A DNA stretch of 64,000 bases from JASGTU01 sp963821815. GTDB taxonomy: Bacteria > Chloroflexota > Anaerolineae > Caldilineales > Caldilineaceae. Below the pieces are notes generated by a model, which made no database searches, was not told the origin of the DNA, and worked only from the letters and a program-made list of their open reading frames with translations. Location of the stretch: positions 36,099 through 100,098 of the forward strand of contig CAWGFG010000007.1 of the NCBI GenBank assembly GCA_963821815.1, read 5' to 3'. The position numbers and the translations under genes are program-made. Positions 1 through 8,765 of this stretch are shown piece after piece; within the stretch, counting starts at the first letter, position 1; each line of letters begins with the position of its first letter.

Positions 1-480
1 CTATCTTCATACCGTTTCTTCTTGACTACTTTATTTCTTTATAGCCTTATATCTTCACGTCTGTAATTCATGTCGCCTGGTATTTTAATATCTGGCTTTC
101 ATAATATCTTTATAAGTTGATGTCATTACATCTTGTAACATAGTTTCTTTATGTCTTGAGCTCTTTACATCATCTTGTCTTTATGCCTACATTTCATTAC
201 AACTACTCATCTTCATGCTTTACCTCTTGATGCATAGTTAATTTCTTTGTTGCCTTACGACGTAGTATCTTCAACGCTGCAATTCTTGTTGCCCGACATC
301 CAATGTCTCGTACTCCTGATATCTCTATAAGTTGATGTCTTTACTTCTTGCAACACTGTTACTTTATATCTTTACCGCTTTAAATCATCATATCTTCATA
401 TCTACATTTCGTTATGACTAGACATTCATATATCTTTACAACTTAATATATTTAACTCTAGTTGTCTTGTCATCAGGAAT
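1..480 (+). repeat. T-rich degenerate tandem repeat, period about 215 bp, possible partition site
   Basis: Two nearly full copies and a partial third are visible. The block at 61-208 matches 277-423 (for example ATAAGTTGATGTC at about 112 and again at about 327), and 1-60 matches 209-276. Inside each copy the short pattern WTCTTNA recurs more than 20 times, always on this strand, while I see no AAGA on the same strand. The array lies directly upstream of a parA gene and is cut by the window edge. Partition sites of ParA systems with ribbon-helix-helix partners are often arrays of short heptads upstream of parA, so a centromere-like role is inferred, not shown. Low-complexity drift is the alternative. 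Confidence 0.6.
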
Positions 481-778
481 TCGTATTATCTTGTTATCCA
501 GCTTGCGTATTGCCGGTGGCTAATCTGACAAATTCCACAATATGTGGCTTTGCAGGAGTGCAGATGGGAAAGCCGAGAGTATATCCATCGCCACGTGGAG
601 AAGTCACAAGAACTCAACCCCTTGGAATGACTCGGACAAGTACAGCATTTGGCTAAACAGCGCAGCACACGCATAATATTTTGCAAGCAGCGCATCACAC
701 CATCATCATTTCTTATCATATAGTCATCATGACAACTTGCAACATTGTTTCTCGCCCGCAAGACAACAGGATTGGCGC

Positions 779-1564
779 ATGGCAATAATCGTCGGTATAG
801 TGAATTCGAAAGGCGGCGTCGCCAAGACGCTTACCACCTTGAACCTGGGCGTGGAGCTTTCGCGGCGGGTGGGTCCAGTTCTGATGGTGGACATGGATCC
901 GCAAGCGAGTTTGACGCAAACGCTTGGCGTCATAGCCGAAGAAGAAAATATGGCGGATGTGCTGGGCATTACCAGCAAAGGCACCATGGACATCGAGCCA
1001 ATTATCCGCAAGATACAATTAGGGCTAGATATCGCACCATCAGATATATTGCTGAGCCGAACCGAGATGACACTCATTGTGCGCCCAGCCCATGAACAGC
1101 AGTTGACCAGGGTGCTGGAGGCGGTAAAGAATCGCTACGAGTATATCCTCATCGACGCTCCGCCTTCCTCGGGTATGTTAACTATCAATGTCGTATATGC
1201 AGCGGACTTTGTCATCGTTCCGACACAACTGGATGTGCTAGCCTTGCGCGGCATCGGGCTCTTTCTGGAGTCTATGATGGACATCCGCGAAGATTACGGT
1301 CGCGCCGCGGAGTTGCTGGGGATCCTGCCCACCATGGTCGATCTTCGCACGCGCCATGCCAATGATGTTCTCAATGCGCTACAGCAACGGGAAGACCTAA
1401 AGACCTTTGAGTCCACCATCCCGCGTTCCATCCGGTTCAGCGAAGCCGCTCTAGAGGGCAGGGCGGTCATAGACTACGCGCCGCAGAACCCAGGCGCGTT
1501 GGCCTACGCAAATCTTGCAGAGGAGGTAATGCGACGTGTCACCGCGAAGAAGACAGTCAACTAA
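779..1564 (+). CDS. parA: ParA-family partition ATPase
   Basis: ParA/MinD-type P-loop ATPase of 261 residues that would segregate DNA by ATP-dependent binding to the nucleoid. Visible motifs are a deviant Walker A (KGGVAKT, about residue 11), the A' region VDMDPQAS and the Walker B region ILIDAPPSS. The ATG at 779 is chosen because MAIIVGIVNSKGG is the usual ParA beginning; an earlier start at 737 would add an unlikely tail. There is no N-terminal DNA-binding domain, as in the short type Ib/plasmid ParA proteins. The stop codon overlaps the next gene by 29 bases, so the two are translationally coupled. The Soj/Spo0J chromosomal context is absent, which suggests a plasmid-derived or integrative-element origin. 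Confidence 0.88.
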   Translation: MAIIVGIVNSKGGVAKTLTTLNLGVELSRRVGPVLMVDMDPQASLTQTLGVIAEEENMADVLGITSKGTMDIEPIIRKIQLGLDIAPSDILLSRTEMTLIVRPAHEQQLTRVLEAVKNRYEYILIDAPPSSGMLTINVVYAADFVIVPTQLDVLALRGIGLFLESMMDIREDYGRAAELLGILPTMVDLRTRHANDVLNALQQREDLKTFESTIPRSIRFSEAALEGRAVIDYAPQNPGALAYANLAEEVMRRVTAKKTVN

Positions 1565-2333
1565 AGACCTGGGTGCGCTTCTAAATCAGACGGTCCCTGT
1601 GCTCGACGAAGAAGAGGCGCAAACCCGGGCTGACACCGATTTATCCTCTGAAGCAGAGGCCGAAACAGCAGATAGCAAGACCGATGCTGCAGCGGCTGAG
1701 CCTGAACAAGAAACTGCTTTGGCCGCCAGTGACGAATCTACCGAGGCCACGCACACAGAGCAGGCGGATGACGTAGCGCTCGGAGAAGGTTCTATCCTTA
1801 CCACACCTGCCGACGCCGACGCACCCGCCGACGCTGACGCAGCAGCAGAACCTTCAGCGTCGGGCGCCTCGGGTACAAAAATGAACGGTGTAGACACATT
1901 GCCAGACGTGGAAGGCGTCGATGCGCCTGTTCAGCCAATATTGGACGCCGACCTCCAATTCGTTCATGCGCTTGGGGATGAAGATGCTGCAGTCCCTGCC
2001 AGTACCCTCCCTGACGATTCCGAGGCTGAACAACAAGAACCTGTTATCGAACCCATTACCTGGCGCAAGTCAACGATTCCCTTCCGCGAAGACCAGTACA
2101 ATGAGATTGGCCGTCTCCTGGCGGAATTCCGCGCCGAACATGGTGTGCAGCTCACCATCGCCGAGTTGGTTCGCCTGGGTCTGGACAAGCAGATTCAGGC
2201 CTTCCAGGATGAAGAGTCACGCCCAGAACTGTTGGCGGAACTGTACGAACAACAGCAACGCGAGAGTCAGGGCAACCAGAATCTGAAGCACTCGCGCAGT
2301 CATGGATTGGGTCACTATTTGGACCGTTCGTAG
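1536..2333 (+). CDS. Putative ParB-like partner: acidic region plus C-terminal ribbon-helix-helix-like domain
   Basis: 265 residues starting at GTG 1536, with AGGAGG nine bases upstream inside parA. Residues about 15-175 are very rich in Ala, Glu and Asp with almost no hydrophobic core, so they are probably disordered. The last third changes character: STIPFREDQYNEIGRLLAEF followed by LTIAELVRLGLDKQI reads like a beta strand and two helices of a ribbon-helix-helix DNA-binding fold. Its position right after parA suggests it is the centromere-binding adaptor, as ParG and Omega are for their ParA proteins. Those relatives are about 70-80 residues, so the long acidic arm is unusual. The family assignment comes from pattern only; a structure prediction would settle it. 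Confidence 0.6.
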   Translation: MSPRRRQSTKDLGALLNQTVPVLDEEEAQTRADTDLSSEAEAETADSKTDAAAAEPEQETALAASDESTEATHTEQADDVALGEGSILTTPADADAPADADAAAEPSASGASGTKMNGVDTLPDVEGVDAPVQPILDADLQFVHALGDEDAAVPASTLPDDSEAEQQEPVIEPITWRKSTIPFREDQYNEIGRLLAEFRAEHGVQLTIAELVRLGLDKQIQAFQDEESRPELLAELYEQQQRESQGNQNLKHSRSHGLGHYLDRS

Positions 2334-2363
2334 ACTTGCTAATCTCGACGTGAAGACTCTCTA

Positions 2364-2603
2364 GTGACTACCCAGCCGGATCGTTATGCCTTGGGTGTTG
2401 CATTGCATCTGCAATTTAGCGGCGACGAAAGCTAGCCTGCTTTCGTGTGACGACAGACAGTTGGCAATCAACTGTACATCGTTGTCTTCGTCACAACTCT
2501 CGCTGATGTTGGCCTCAATGAGGAAGACGTCAAGACATATATCAAATCTCTGGAACAAGCCCTCCTCGAAGCTGTGCAGTCGGGCAAAAGAATTGGGTTA
2601 TAA
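2364..2603 (+). pseudogene. Decayed small gene with two in-frame stops
   Basis: One reading frame from GTG 2364 to TAA 2601 gives about 79 sensible residues, beginning VTTQPDRYALGVALHLQF and ending in the helical LNEEDVKTYIKSLEQALLEA. It is interrupted by TAG at 2433 and TGA at 2448. The frame never shifts, so two point mutations seem enough to have killed it. The product is not recognised. It lies between the partition pair and a toxin-antitoxin remnant, where several genes are decaying. Stop-codon readthrough cannot be excluded but is unlikely with two different stops 15 bases apart. Confidence 0.45.
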
Positions 2604-2725
2604 AGGGCATTACCGTGCTTGTACCTGTGGCAATTAGCAACGGCATCTGCCCGGGACAAGCGCATTCAGATGCTGTGATGTCACCTGTATACCTGATATA
2701 ATGCGGTTCACGAAGGGAGTCAACC

Positions 2726-3037
2726 ATGCCCACATTGCACTTTGAGAACGAGCCGTTACCGCCGCCAGAAGAATTCCGCCTTGCCTTGCGTGACGCCATG
2801 GAGCAATACGATCCGCTCGAAGAACTCCTGTCGCTGGAGCGCGGGTTAGTCGCACGCGAGCAGAAGTTTGGGTTGTCTTCCGAGGAATTCTACCTCCGCT
2901 TCGTGGATGGCCAAAGCGGCGACGATCCTGACCTGGTAGCGTGGGCAGGAGAGTACGAGGCCTATCTGCATCTTAAGCAAACGATTGCTCGAAGCCTCAA
3001 TCTCGTCCTCAGCGGACCCATGACTCCCGGCGACTGA
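2726..3037 (+). CDS. Antitoxin-like protein, TumA type
   Basis: 103 residues, acidic and mostly helical, with no visible DNA-binding motif. The middle (LLSLERGLVAREQKFGLSSE, then EFYLRFVDGQSGDDPDLVAW) follows a pattern often seen in the small partner encoded just before DUF6516/TumE toxins. A good ribosome site (AAGGGAG) precedes the ATG. The gene is intact, while the toxin gene three bases downstream is broken, so this antitoxin has nothing left to neutralise locally. The family is assigned mainly from the neighbour; confidence in the exact family name is moderate. Confidence 0.6.
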   Translation: MPTLHFENEPLPPPEEFRLALRDAMEQYDPLEELLSLERGLVAREQKFGLSSEEFYLRFVDGQSGDDPDLVAWAGEYEAYLHLKQTIARSLNLVLSGPMTPGD

Positions 3038-3040
3038 CCT

Positions 3041-3438
3041 ATGCGTCTGCAGGACTACTTCGCACTGGTAGAGGATTCACTTCGGTCCCGTCCCGGTGTA
3101 GAGGTCGAATCGTTTACGGTGCGCGTGCAGGCTCCTAACGCCATGGCCAAGTCCAGGGAAGAATCCGATTTTGGGATGGCTCGCTCCTACGCTTTGATGA
3201 AAACCTCATTGTTCGTGGCGCATCGTTAATCCGCCAACGCTAATCCTATCATTATCAGGACGCCGATACAAAGCTCTGCTTTCGGTACGATAATGTACCG
3301 CACCACCCTGACATACGGACGCATCCTCATCACAAACACATCGGCGATCCGGAAAGTGGTACGGCGACGGTGATCGCCAGTGAACCGCGGGACATGTTCA
3401 CTGTTCTGCGAGAAATTAGCCAGTCATTCCACCAATAA
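3041..3438 (+). pseudogene. TumE-type (DUF6516) toxin gene, frameshifted and with an internal stop
   Basis: The start MRLQDYFALVEDSLRSRPGV is in frame with ATG 3041. From about 3140 the family sequence continues in another frame as GRIRFWDGSLLRFDENLIVR, meets TAA at 3241, then resumes in that same frame with YHYQDADTKLCFRYDN and PHHPDIRTHPHHKHIGDP. The His-rich PHH...PHHKH block is the DUF6516/TumE hallmark. One frameshift and one nonsense codon therefore separate this from an intact toxin of about 130 residues. It ends at TAA 3436. The inactivation fits an island that no longer depends on toxin-based maintenance. Confidence 0.75.
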
Positions 3439-3797
3439 TCAAAACAACGCCTGTAGTACCAGTACCTGCGAATACAAGCGCCCTCGAACACTTCGCACAG
3501 GACGCACGCCGCCCACTCCATGAACCGACAGCCGCTAAGCTGGAACGCGTGCTGGCCCGGATATATCCAGCGCTTTGCGCACCGTCCAGTAGCTATGTCG
3601 AAACTCCCGTTCAATCTGGCACATACTCTTCTTTTCAACGTACTACGCCCGTCGAATCTGTTCGTACCCTTGCACGGTTAGCATCTCCTCCCCCGCTTCG
3701 GAAACCTGCCTGTTTCTCAACAGGCTTACCTTAACGGAAATCTGCTTAGCGCCGTGCTTTTTCTTGATCCTTTGTCGGAACAGTGACGCGATTTCTG
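3439..3797. other. Spacer without a recognised gene
   Basis: 359 bases between the broken toxin gene and the left end of the ISL3 element. A plus-strand frame gives a coherent stretch (ALEHFAQDARRPLHEP and onward to about 3734) with a late start codon, perhaps the tail of another decayed gene. I do not recognise it. Confidence 0.3.
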
Positions 3798-5539
3798 GGC
3801 TCTCCCGCAATTTTCGTGGTTGAGTCAGCAATCGGCATAGAGATAGAATTGGAAGCCTACCAGATAAGGAGGGGTTTCCAATGTTCACCGAGCTGTTGTT
3901 ACCTGACCCAACCAGCTTGAAATTTGAGGACTGGGTCTGCGAGGAGGAGACGTTGGTTGTCGGCGTCTCGGCAGTGAAGTCAACGGCACGTTGTCCGTAT
4001 TGTGAGGCGAGTTCTCATCGAGTCCACAGCTACTATGAACGTAAACCGATGGATTTGCCGTGGTCCAGGTTCACGGTCCGCCTCAGGCTGCGTGTTCGGC
4101 GGTTCTACTGCGATAGGGAGTGTTGCAGGTACCGAACCTTCGTGGAGCGCTTGCCCACGGTCATCGCACCGTACGCCAGACGTACAAAGCGGTTGGCACA
4201 AGACCAGCAAGCTGTTGGGCTGTTGGTGGGGGGCGAGGTGGGAGCACGCATCCTCTCTTTGTTGAGAATGCCGCTGAGTCCCGATTCAGTGCTGAGGTTG
4301 ATTCGCAACGCACCGGAGCTAGCGACCTGGACACCGAAGGTGCTCGGGGTGGATGACTGGGCATTTCGTAAGAGGCAGAGCTACGGCACGATTCTCGTGG
4401 ACCTGGAACGCAACAGACCGGTGGATTTGCTGCCCGATCGCAGTGCTGAGTCGCTGGCACAATGGTTGGTGGCGCATCCGGGCGTTGAAATCATAGCAAG
4501 AGATCGAGGCCGTGAGTACATCAAAGGCGCCTCACTAGGCGCGCCGCATGCAACGCAAGTAGCGGGGGCCCCTTGGGCGCGCTGGCATCTGCTGAAGAAC
4601 TTGCGGGAGAAGCTGCAACGGCTTCTGGAAAGGAAACGCAGTTGGCTTCATGCGGCAGCTCAGGCCAGCTCAGAACGAAAAAGCCAGATTGAGGCGACCC
4701 CTCCACCACCCGTCACGCAGATAGAAGCCGAGAGACAGGCGCGTCGGACTCTCCGTCAGGAGCGTTTTCAGGCGGTGAAAGAACTCCATCGGAACGGTGT
4801 TAGCCAGCGGGAGATCGCACGCCGGTATGACATGAGCGTGCATACCGTGGCGAAATACATCGAGAGCACAACCTGCCCGGTCTATCCGGAGGGTCGCAGC
4901 AGCCGAAGTATGCTCGACCCCTACCTAAGTTACCTGGAGTGCGAATGGGCTTCCGGTCGCAGGAATGCCAGTCAGCTGTGGCGAGAGATCCGCGACCAAG
5001 GGTTCGCCGGAAGCCGTGGTCTAGTCGGTATCTGGGCAGCGAAGCAGCGTAAAGAGATCGCGAGAACGATGGCGAACACAGCGGGCGTACACAAGACGTC
5101 ACCGCTATCATCCAGGGAAGTAGTCTGGCTATTCATGAAATGCGATGACGGTCTCACCGACGATGACAGATCTGCTCTCAGGCACATGGTGCAGATCGAT
5201 CCCCAGGCCGGACTTGTCCGGTCGCTTGTCCAGGACTTCATCGAGATGGTGAACAACCGGCATCCGTCTGCCCTTTCACCATGGTTGAAGGCGGTCTCGG
5301 AATCTCAGATCCGAACTCTACAGCGCTTTGCAGATGGACTACGCAAGGATATCAACGCGGTCAGAGCTTCCCTGGAACTGCCGTGGAGCAATGGTCAAAC
5401 GGAAGGTCAGGTCAACCGGCTGAAATTCATCAAACGATCCATGTACGGCCGTGCCAACTTCGACTTGCTGAGAAAACGAGTTCTGGGTACACAAATCATG
5501 CCATTTGCCTGACTCAACCAAGAAAATTGCGGGAGAGCC
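3798..5539 (+). mobile_element. Complete ISL3-family insertion sequence with inverted terminal repeats
   Basis: A 1742-bp element bounded by near-identical terminal repeats. The left end at 3798 begins GGCTCTCCCGCAATTTTC and continues to TGGTTGAGTCA; the right end, read inward from 5539, is the same over about 30 bases with one mismatch. Eight bases outside each end (GATTTCTG and GATTTTAG) agree at six positions, consistent with an aged 8-bp target duplication. The transposase gene inside is full length, so the copy may still be active. Confidence 0.85.
3881..5512 (+). CDS. ISL3-family transposase
   Basis: 543 residues. The N-terminus carries a zinc-finger-like CPYCEASSHRVHSYYERKP and a second Cys group near YCDRECCRYR. 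The DDE catalytic core starts at LGVDDWAFRKRQSYGTILVD, with the later RDRGREY block and the C-terminal LPWSNGQTEGQVNRLK containing the expected Glu. Between them sits a helix-turn-helix segment (GVSQREIARRYDMSVHTVAK), typical of one ISL3 subgroup. A related but ruined copy lies at about 33.3-34.5 kb. The start ATG at 3881 follows AAGGAGGGG. Confidence 0.9.
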   Translation: MFTELLLPDPTSLKFEDWVCEEETLVVGVSAVKSTARCPYCEASSHRVHSYYERKPMDLPWSRFTVRLRLRVRRFYCDRECCRYRTFVERLPTVIAPYARRTKRLAQDQQAVGLLVGGEVGARILSLLRMPLSPDSVLRLIRNAPELATWTPKVLGVDDWAFRKRQSYGTILVDLERNRPVDLLPDRSAESLAQWLVAHPGVEIIARDRGREYIKGASLGAPHATQVAGAPWARWHLLKNLREKLQRLLERKRSWLHAAAQASSERKSQIEATPPPPVTQIEAERQARRTLRQERFQAVKELHRNGVSQREIARRYDMSVHTVAKYIESTTCPVYPEGRSSRSMLDPYLSYLECEWASGRRNASQLWREIRDQGFAGSRGLVGIWAAKQRKEIARTMANTAGVHKTSPLSSREVVWLFMKCDDGLTDDDRSALRHMVQIDPQAGLVRSLVQDFIEMVNNRHPSALSPWLKAVSESQIRTLQRFADGLRKDINAVRASLELPWSNGQTEGQVNRLKFIKRSMYGRANFDLLRKRVLGTQIMPFA

Positions 5540-5733
5540 GATTTTAGATTATCAAATACATGGCCCAGACCCGTCTTCAGAATTACCTGTACTTCTGCTA
5601 CAGTTTACCGTTTGCCGGCACTGTGTTCGCCAAGCAAGCGGCGCCACATGGCGATCCTGCAGGGGACCATTTAGGACGTCATCAAATCACTTATCGTGCT
5701 TGTTTGCGGGGAAAAGAGTGCCGCTAGTTGCTG

Positions 5734-6759
5734 CTACGCGGACATTGTTTCCGCCATAGCCCTTCCGGTTACCGGTTCTGCATCTTTGTGCAGATAACAG
5801 GCAACGGCGCGATCCTCCTCCGGGCGAAAGAGTGGAGGCGGCGCTTCGGTACATTCGCGCATGACGAAGGGGCAGCGGTTGGAGAATTTGCAGCCGGATA
5901 CACGAGCGCTGGAGGCAGCGGATGTAGTTGCCTTGCCTTCAATGTCGGACTCACCACCCCAGCGCCGATCGGGATCGGGCAGTGGTATCGAACTGACCAG
6001 CAGGCGGGTATAGGGGTGCTGAGGATCCTTGATCACCTTTTTGACACTTCCAACCTCGATGACCGAACCTCGGTACATGATGTAGATGTTATCGCTGATC
6101 TGGTAGGCTGTGGTCAGATCGTGGGTGATATAAATCAGTGAAATGCCAAGCTCGCGCTTCATCTGCATTAAGCTTCCCAGAATCGACGCCCGAAGTGACG
6201 CATCAACCATCGAGACTGGCTCGTCCGCCAACAAGACGGACGGATTTAGCAAGAGCGCGCGAGCTACCATGATACGCTGTCGCTGGCCACCGCTCAACTG
6301 GTGCGGGTAGCGCCCCAGTGTTTCCTCCGGACGCAGACCAGCCTTTTGCAGGCTCTCCTCAATTAACGCCTGACCACCAGCTCGAGACGAGGCTAACTTG
6401 AACTTACGAACAGGCAGCTGCAGCACCTGGTCCACCTTGTAGACCGGGTTGTATACTTCGAACGGGTCTTGAAAGATGGCCTGAACCTGCCGGCGGAACA
6501 CTCGTCGCTCGCGCCTACCCATCTTGTAGAGATCTTTTTCCTTGAACAGGATTGAGCCAGAACTGGGTTTGATCATCCCAAGCAGCAGCCGAGCCAGTGT
6601 TGTCTTTCCGCTTCCACTTTCGCCGGCAATCGCGATCACGGTTGGCTTGTCCTCGCTGATCGAGAGGGATACCTGGTCTACTGCAACAGTGCGGTCCTGC
6701 GTAACCATTCCGCGACCAAATACTTTCGTGACATTCTGCGCACTCAATACATCGGTCAC
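5734..6759 (-). CDS. ABC transporter ATP-binding protein, oligopeptide/glycan type (OppF/DppF-like)
   Basis: 341 residues. Walker A is GESGSGKTT (about residue 47), the signature is LSGGQRQR and Walker B is LLADEP. The C-terminal oligopeptide-type extension contains Cys residues around CKFSNRCPFVMREC. It would power import with the companion ATPase encoded just upstream; the two genes overlap by four bases (ATGA). It is the last gene of the leftward operon running from the glycyl-radical activase at 15.4 kb. Family 5 systems were named for peptides, but in Chloroflexota they often sit in glycan loci, and the neighbours here favour a carbohydrate-derived substrate. Confidence 0.9.
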   Translation of the reverse strand: MTDVLSAQNVTKVFGRGMVTQDRTVAVDQVSLSISEDKPTVIAIAGESGSGKTTLARLLLGMIKPSSGSILFKEKDLYKMGRRERRVFRRQVQAIFQDPFEVYNPVYKVDQVLQLPVRKFKLASSRAGGQALIEESLQKAGLRPEETLGRYPHQLSGGQRQRIMVARALLLNPSVLLADEPVSMVDASLRASILGSLMQMKRELGISLIYITHDLTTAYQISDNIYIMYRGSVIEVGSVKKVIKDPQHPYTRLLVSSIPLPDPDRRWGGESDIEGKATTSAASSARVSGCKFSNRCPFVMRECTEAPPPLFRPEEDRAVACYLHKDAEPVTGRAMAETMSA

Positions 6760-7793
6760 GATATCATCTCCCCAGACTGGTTTGCTTCATGTTGGCGCTC
6801 TTCGTAGAGGTGGCACGCCACCCATCTGTCCGGCTGCAGTTCCTGATACGTTGGCAGGTCCGTAGAGCAATGCGGTAACGCCTGTGGACAACGCGGGTGG
6901 AACATACATCCCGAAGGTGGATTCAACAGCGAAGGCGTCAACCCAGGAATGCCTGCGAAATCCTCCTGTGTCTCCAAAGTAGGCAGGCTGCCGATGAGCA
7001 TCTGCGTATAGGGGTGCAGCGGATTTTTGAAAATGTCTCGTACGGGTCCAACCTCCACTAGCTTCCCGCCGTACATCACGCCGACCCTGTCCACGAACTG
7101 CGCCATCAGGCCCATATCGTGTCCTACGAGAATCACAGCCGCGCCCAATTCTATCTGCACCCGGCGAAAGGTCTCCATTACCTGACGCTGCACAACAACA
7201 TCCAACGCACTCGTTGGTTCGTCAGCAATTATCACTTTCGGCTCGAGTAGGATGCCCATTGCGATACATACCCGCTGTTTCATTCCGCCGCTTAGTTCGT
7301 GTGGGTACGCTTCCATCACGCCGGGTCCGAGATCGACCGATTCCAGTACGTCGTGGATACGCGTATCGAGTGCAGACCTTGAATCGGTATTGATGTGAGC
7401 CTTTATGGTATCGCGCAGTTGTTCGCCCACTTTCATCATCGGATTCAATGAGTTCATGGCGCCCTGCGGGATCAGCGCAATGTCTGCAAACCTGGTTTGA
7501 CGCATTTGTTCTTCCGAAAGGCTCAGTAGGTCTTTGCCTGCCAGCAACGCCTCGCCGCCTTCAATCACAGCAGGGGAGGGCAGCAGCCGCATAAGGCTGA
7601 GGGCGGTGGTGGTCTTGCCTGAACCGGATTCACCGACGAGACCCATCCTCTCACTTGGCCTGAGGAAGAAACTTACTCTGTTAACTGCCCGAATCAGTCC
7701 GCTCGAGGTGTGATAGGTAACCCTCAGGTCCCGTACCTCGAGAACCTTGTCGACTGTGCCGGCAGAATCGTTATCAGCCGAATGCGTAAGCAC
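6756..7793 (-). CDS. ABC transporter ATP-binding protein, oligopeptide/glycan type (OppD/DppD-like)
   Basis: 345 residues. Walker A GESGSGKTT, Q-loop region ALIPQGAMNSLNPM, signature LSGGMKQR and Walker B IIADEPTSALD are all present. The C-terminal extension GCMFHPRCPQALPHC is the usual Cys-containing tail of this family. It pairs with the downstream ATPase gene, which it overlaps by four bases, and follows the two permease genes at a gap of 57 bases. Intact and of family-typical length. Confidence 0.9.
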   Translation of the reverse strand: MLTHSADNDSAGTVDKVLEVRDLRVTYHTSSGLIRAVNRVSFFLRPSERMGLVGESGSGKTTTALSLMRLLPSPAVIEGGEALLAGKDLLSLSEEQMRQTRFADIALIPQGAMNSLNPMMKVGEQLRDTIKAHINTDSRSALDTRIHDVLESVDLGPGVMEAYPHELSGGMKQRVCIAMGILLEPKVIIADEPTSALDVVVQRQVMETFRRVQIELGAAVILVGHDMGLMAQFVDRVGVMYGGKLVEVGPVRDIFKNPLHPYTQMLIGSLPTLETQEDFAGIPGLTPSLLNPPSGCMFHPRCPQALPHCSTDLPTYQELQPDRWVACHLYEERQHEANQSGEMIS

Positions 7794-7850
7794 TACGCTG
7801 CCCTTTTCTCTGGATGAAAGCGTTGCAGATTGGCGGTCTTCTAAGGGGAC

Positions 7851-8765
7851 TCATTCCTGTTTTGACCCTTGCATGCGAGGATTTGCGTACTTGTCCAGTG
7901 ACATGCTCGTGAGAAAGAGACCGGTAAAGATGATGGCCAATGTGAAAATAGGCGGTCCCCACCACCACCACATGCCTCGGAACATGGCTGAGTAGGTAAA
8001 GGCGTGGTAGAGCGCGCGACCAATGGTGGGTACACTCTGTGGACCAAGCCCTAGCACCTCCAAACCCACGGCAGCCAGGATACCGGTACTCACGGCGCCC
8101 ACGAAGGCAGCTGCAAGATAAGCGGTAAGGTTGGGAAGAATCTGTAGAAATATGATTTCAAAATCATTCTGCCCGGAGAGTTTGGCCACCTGGACGAAGA
8201 GGCGCTCGCGCAGACTCAGCGTCTGGGAGCGGATGATACGCGCCGGCAGAGGCCACGCCAGCAGCCCAACAATCAAGGCCATCATCTCAACCGTCATGAC
8301 TCGCACATAGGCAGAGACGGTTATCAGGATTGCTAAAGCCGGGATCACAAGCATTACGTCAGCCAGTGTGCTAAACAGCGTGTCCATGGGTCCTTTGTAG
8401 TAACCCGCGATTAGGCCAAAGAGTGTGCCTAGGAAAACGCCCACAACGCCGGCTAGAAAGCCGATCTTGAACGTATTAGGAATGCCGATCACCATCACCG
8501 TGTACATATCGCGTCCAAAACCTTCTGTACCCAAAGGATGCTCTCTTGTAGGAGCGAGATTGAGCGGGTTCGCGCCCATATCAGCGTTTTTGGGATCGAT
8601 AATCTGTACGCCAATTAACCCGAACAGATAGAGACCCAACAGAAGGGAGACTCCCAATGTAAATATCCTGTTGTCCTTCAGAAAGACAAGCACACTCCGC
8701 ACAGTGCCTGTGATGGCTGAACCGTAACTAGTAGTCCTAGCCGAAGGGTAAGTTGTTGCTTCCAT
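7851..8765 (-). CDS. ABC transporter permease, DppC-like
   Basis: 304 residues with six predicted membrane helices and the N-terminal extension typical of DppC/OppC (first helix near LGVSLLLGLYLFGLIGVQII). The family motif HPLGTEGFGRDMYT (about residue 75) and the coupling segment with ARIIRSQTLSLRER are clear. The start codon overlaps the stop of the partner permease by one base (TAATG). It forms the channel together with the DppB-like protein. Confidence 0.9.
   Translation of the reverse strand: MEATTYPSARTTSYGSAITGTVRSVLVFLKDNRIFTLGVSLLLGLYLFGLIGVQIIDPKNADMGANPLNLAPTREHPLGTEGFGRDMYTVMVIGIPNTFKIGFLAGVVGVFLGTLFGLIAGYYKGPMDTLFSTLADVMLVIPALAILITVSAYVRVMTVEMMALIVGLLAWPLPARIIRSQTLSLRERLFVQVAKLSGQNDFEIIFLQILPNLTAYLAAAFVGAVSTGILAAVGLEVLGLGPQSVPTIGRALYHAFTYSAMFRGMWWWWGPPIFTLAIIFTGLFLTSMSLDKYANPRMQGSKQE

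Noticed and set aside
1..480. CRISPR array
   Set aside because: The repeats are degenerate, about 215 bp long and without regular short spacers; no cas gene is nearby.
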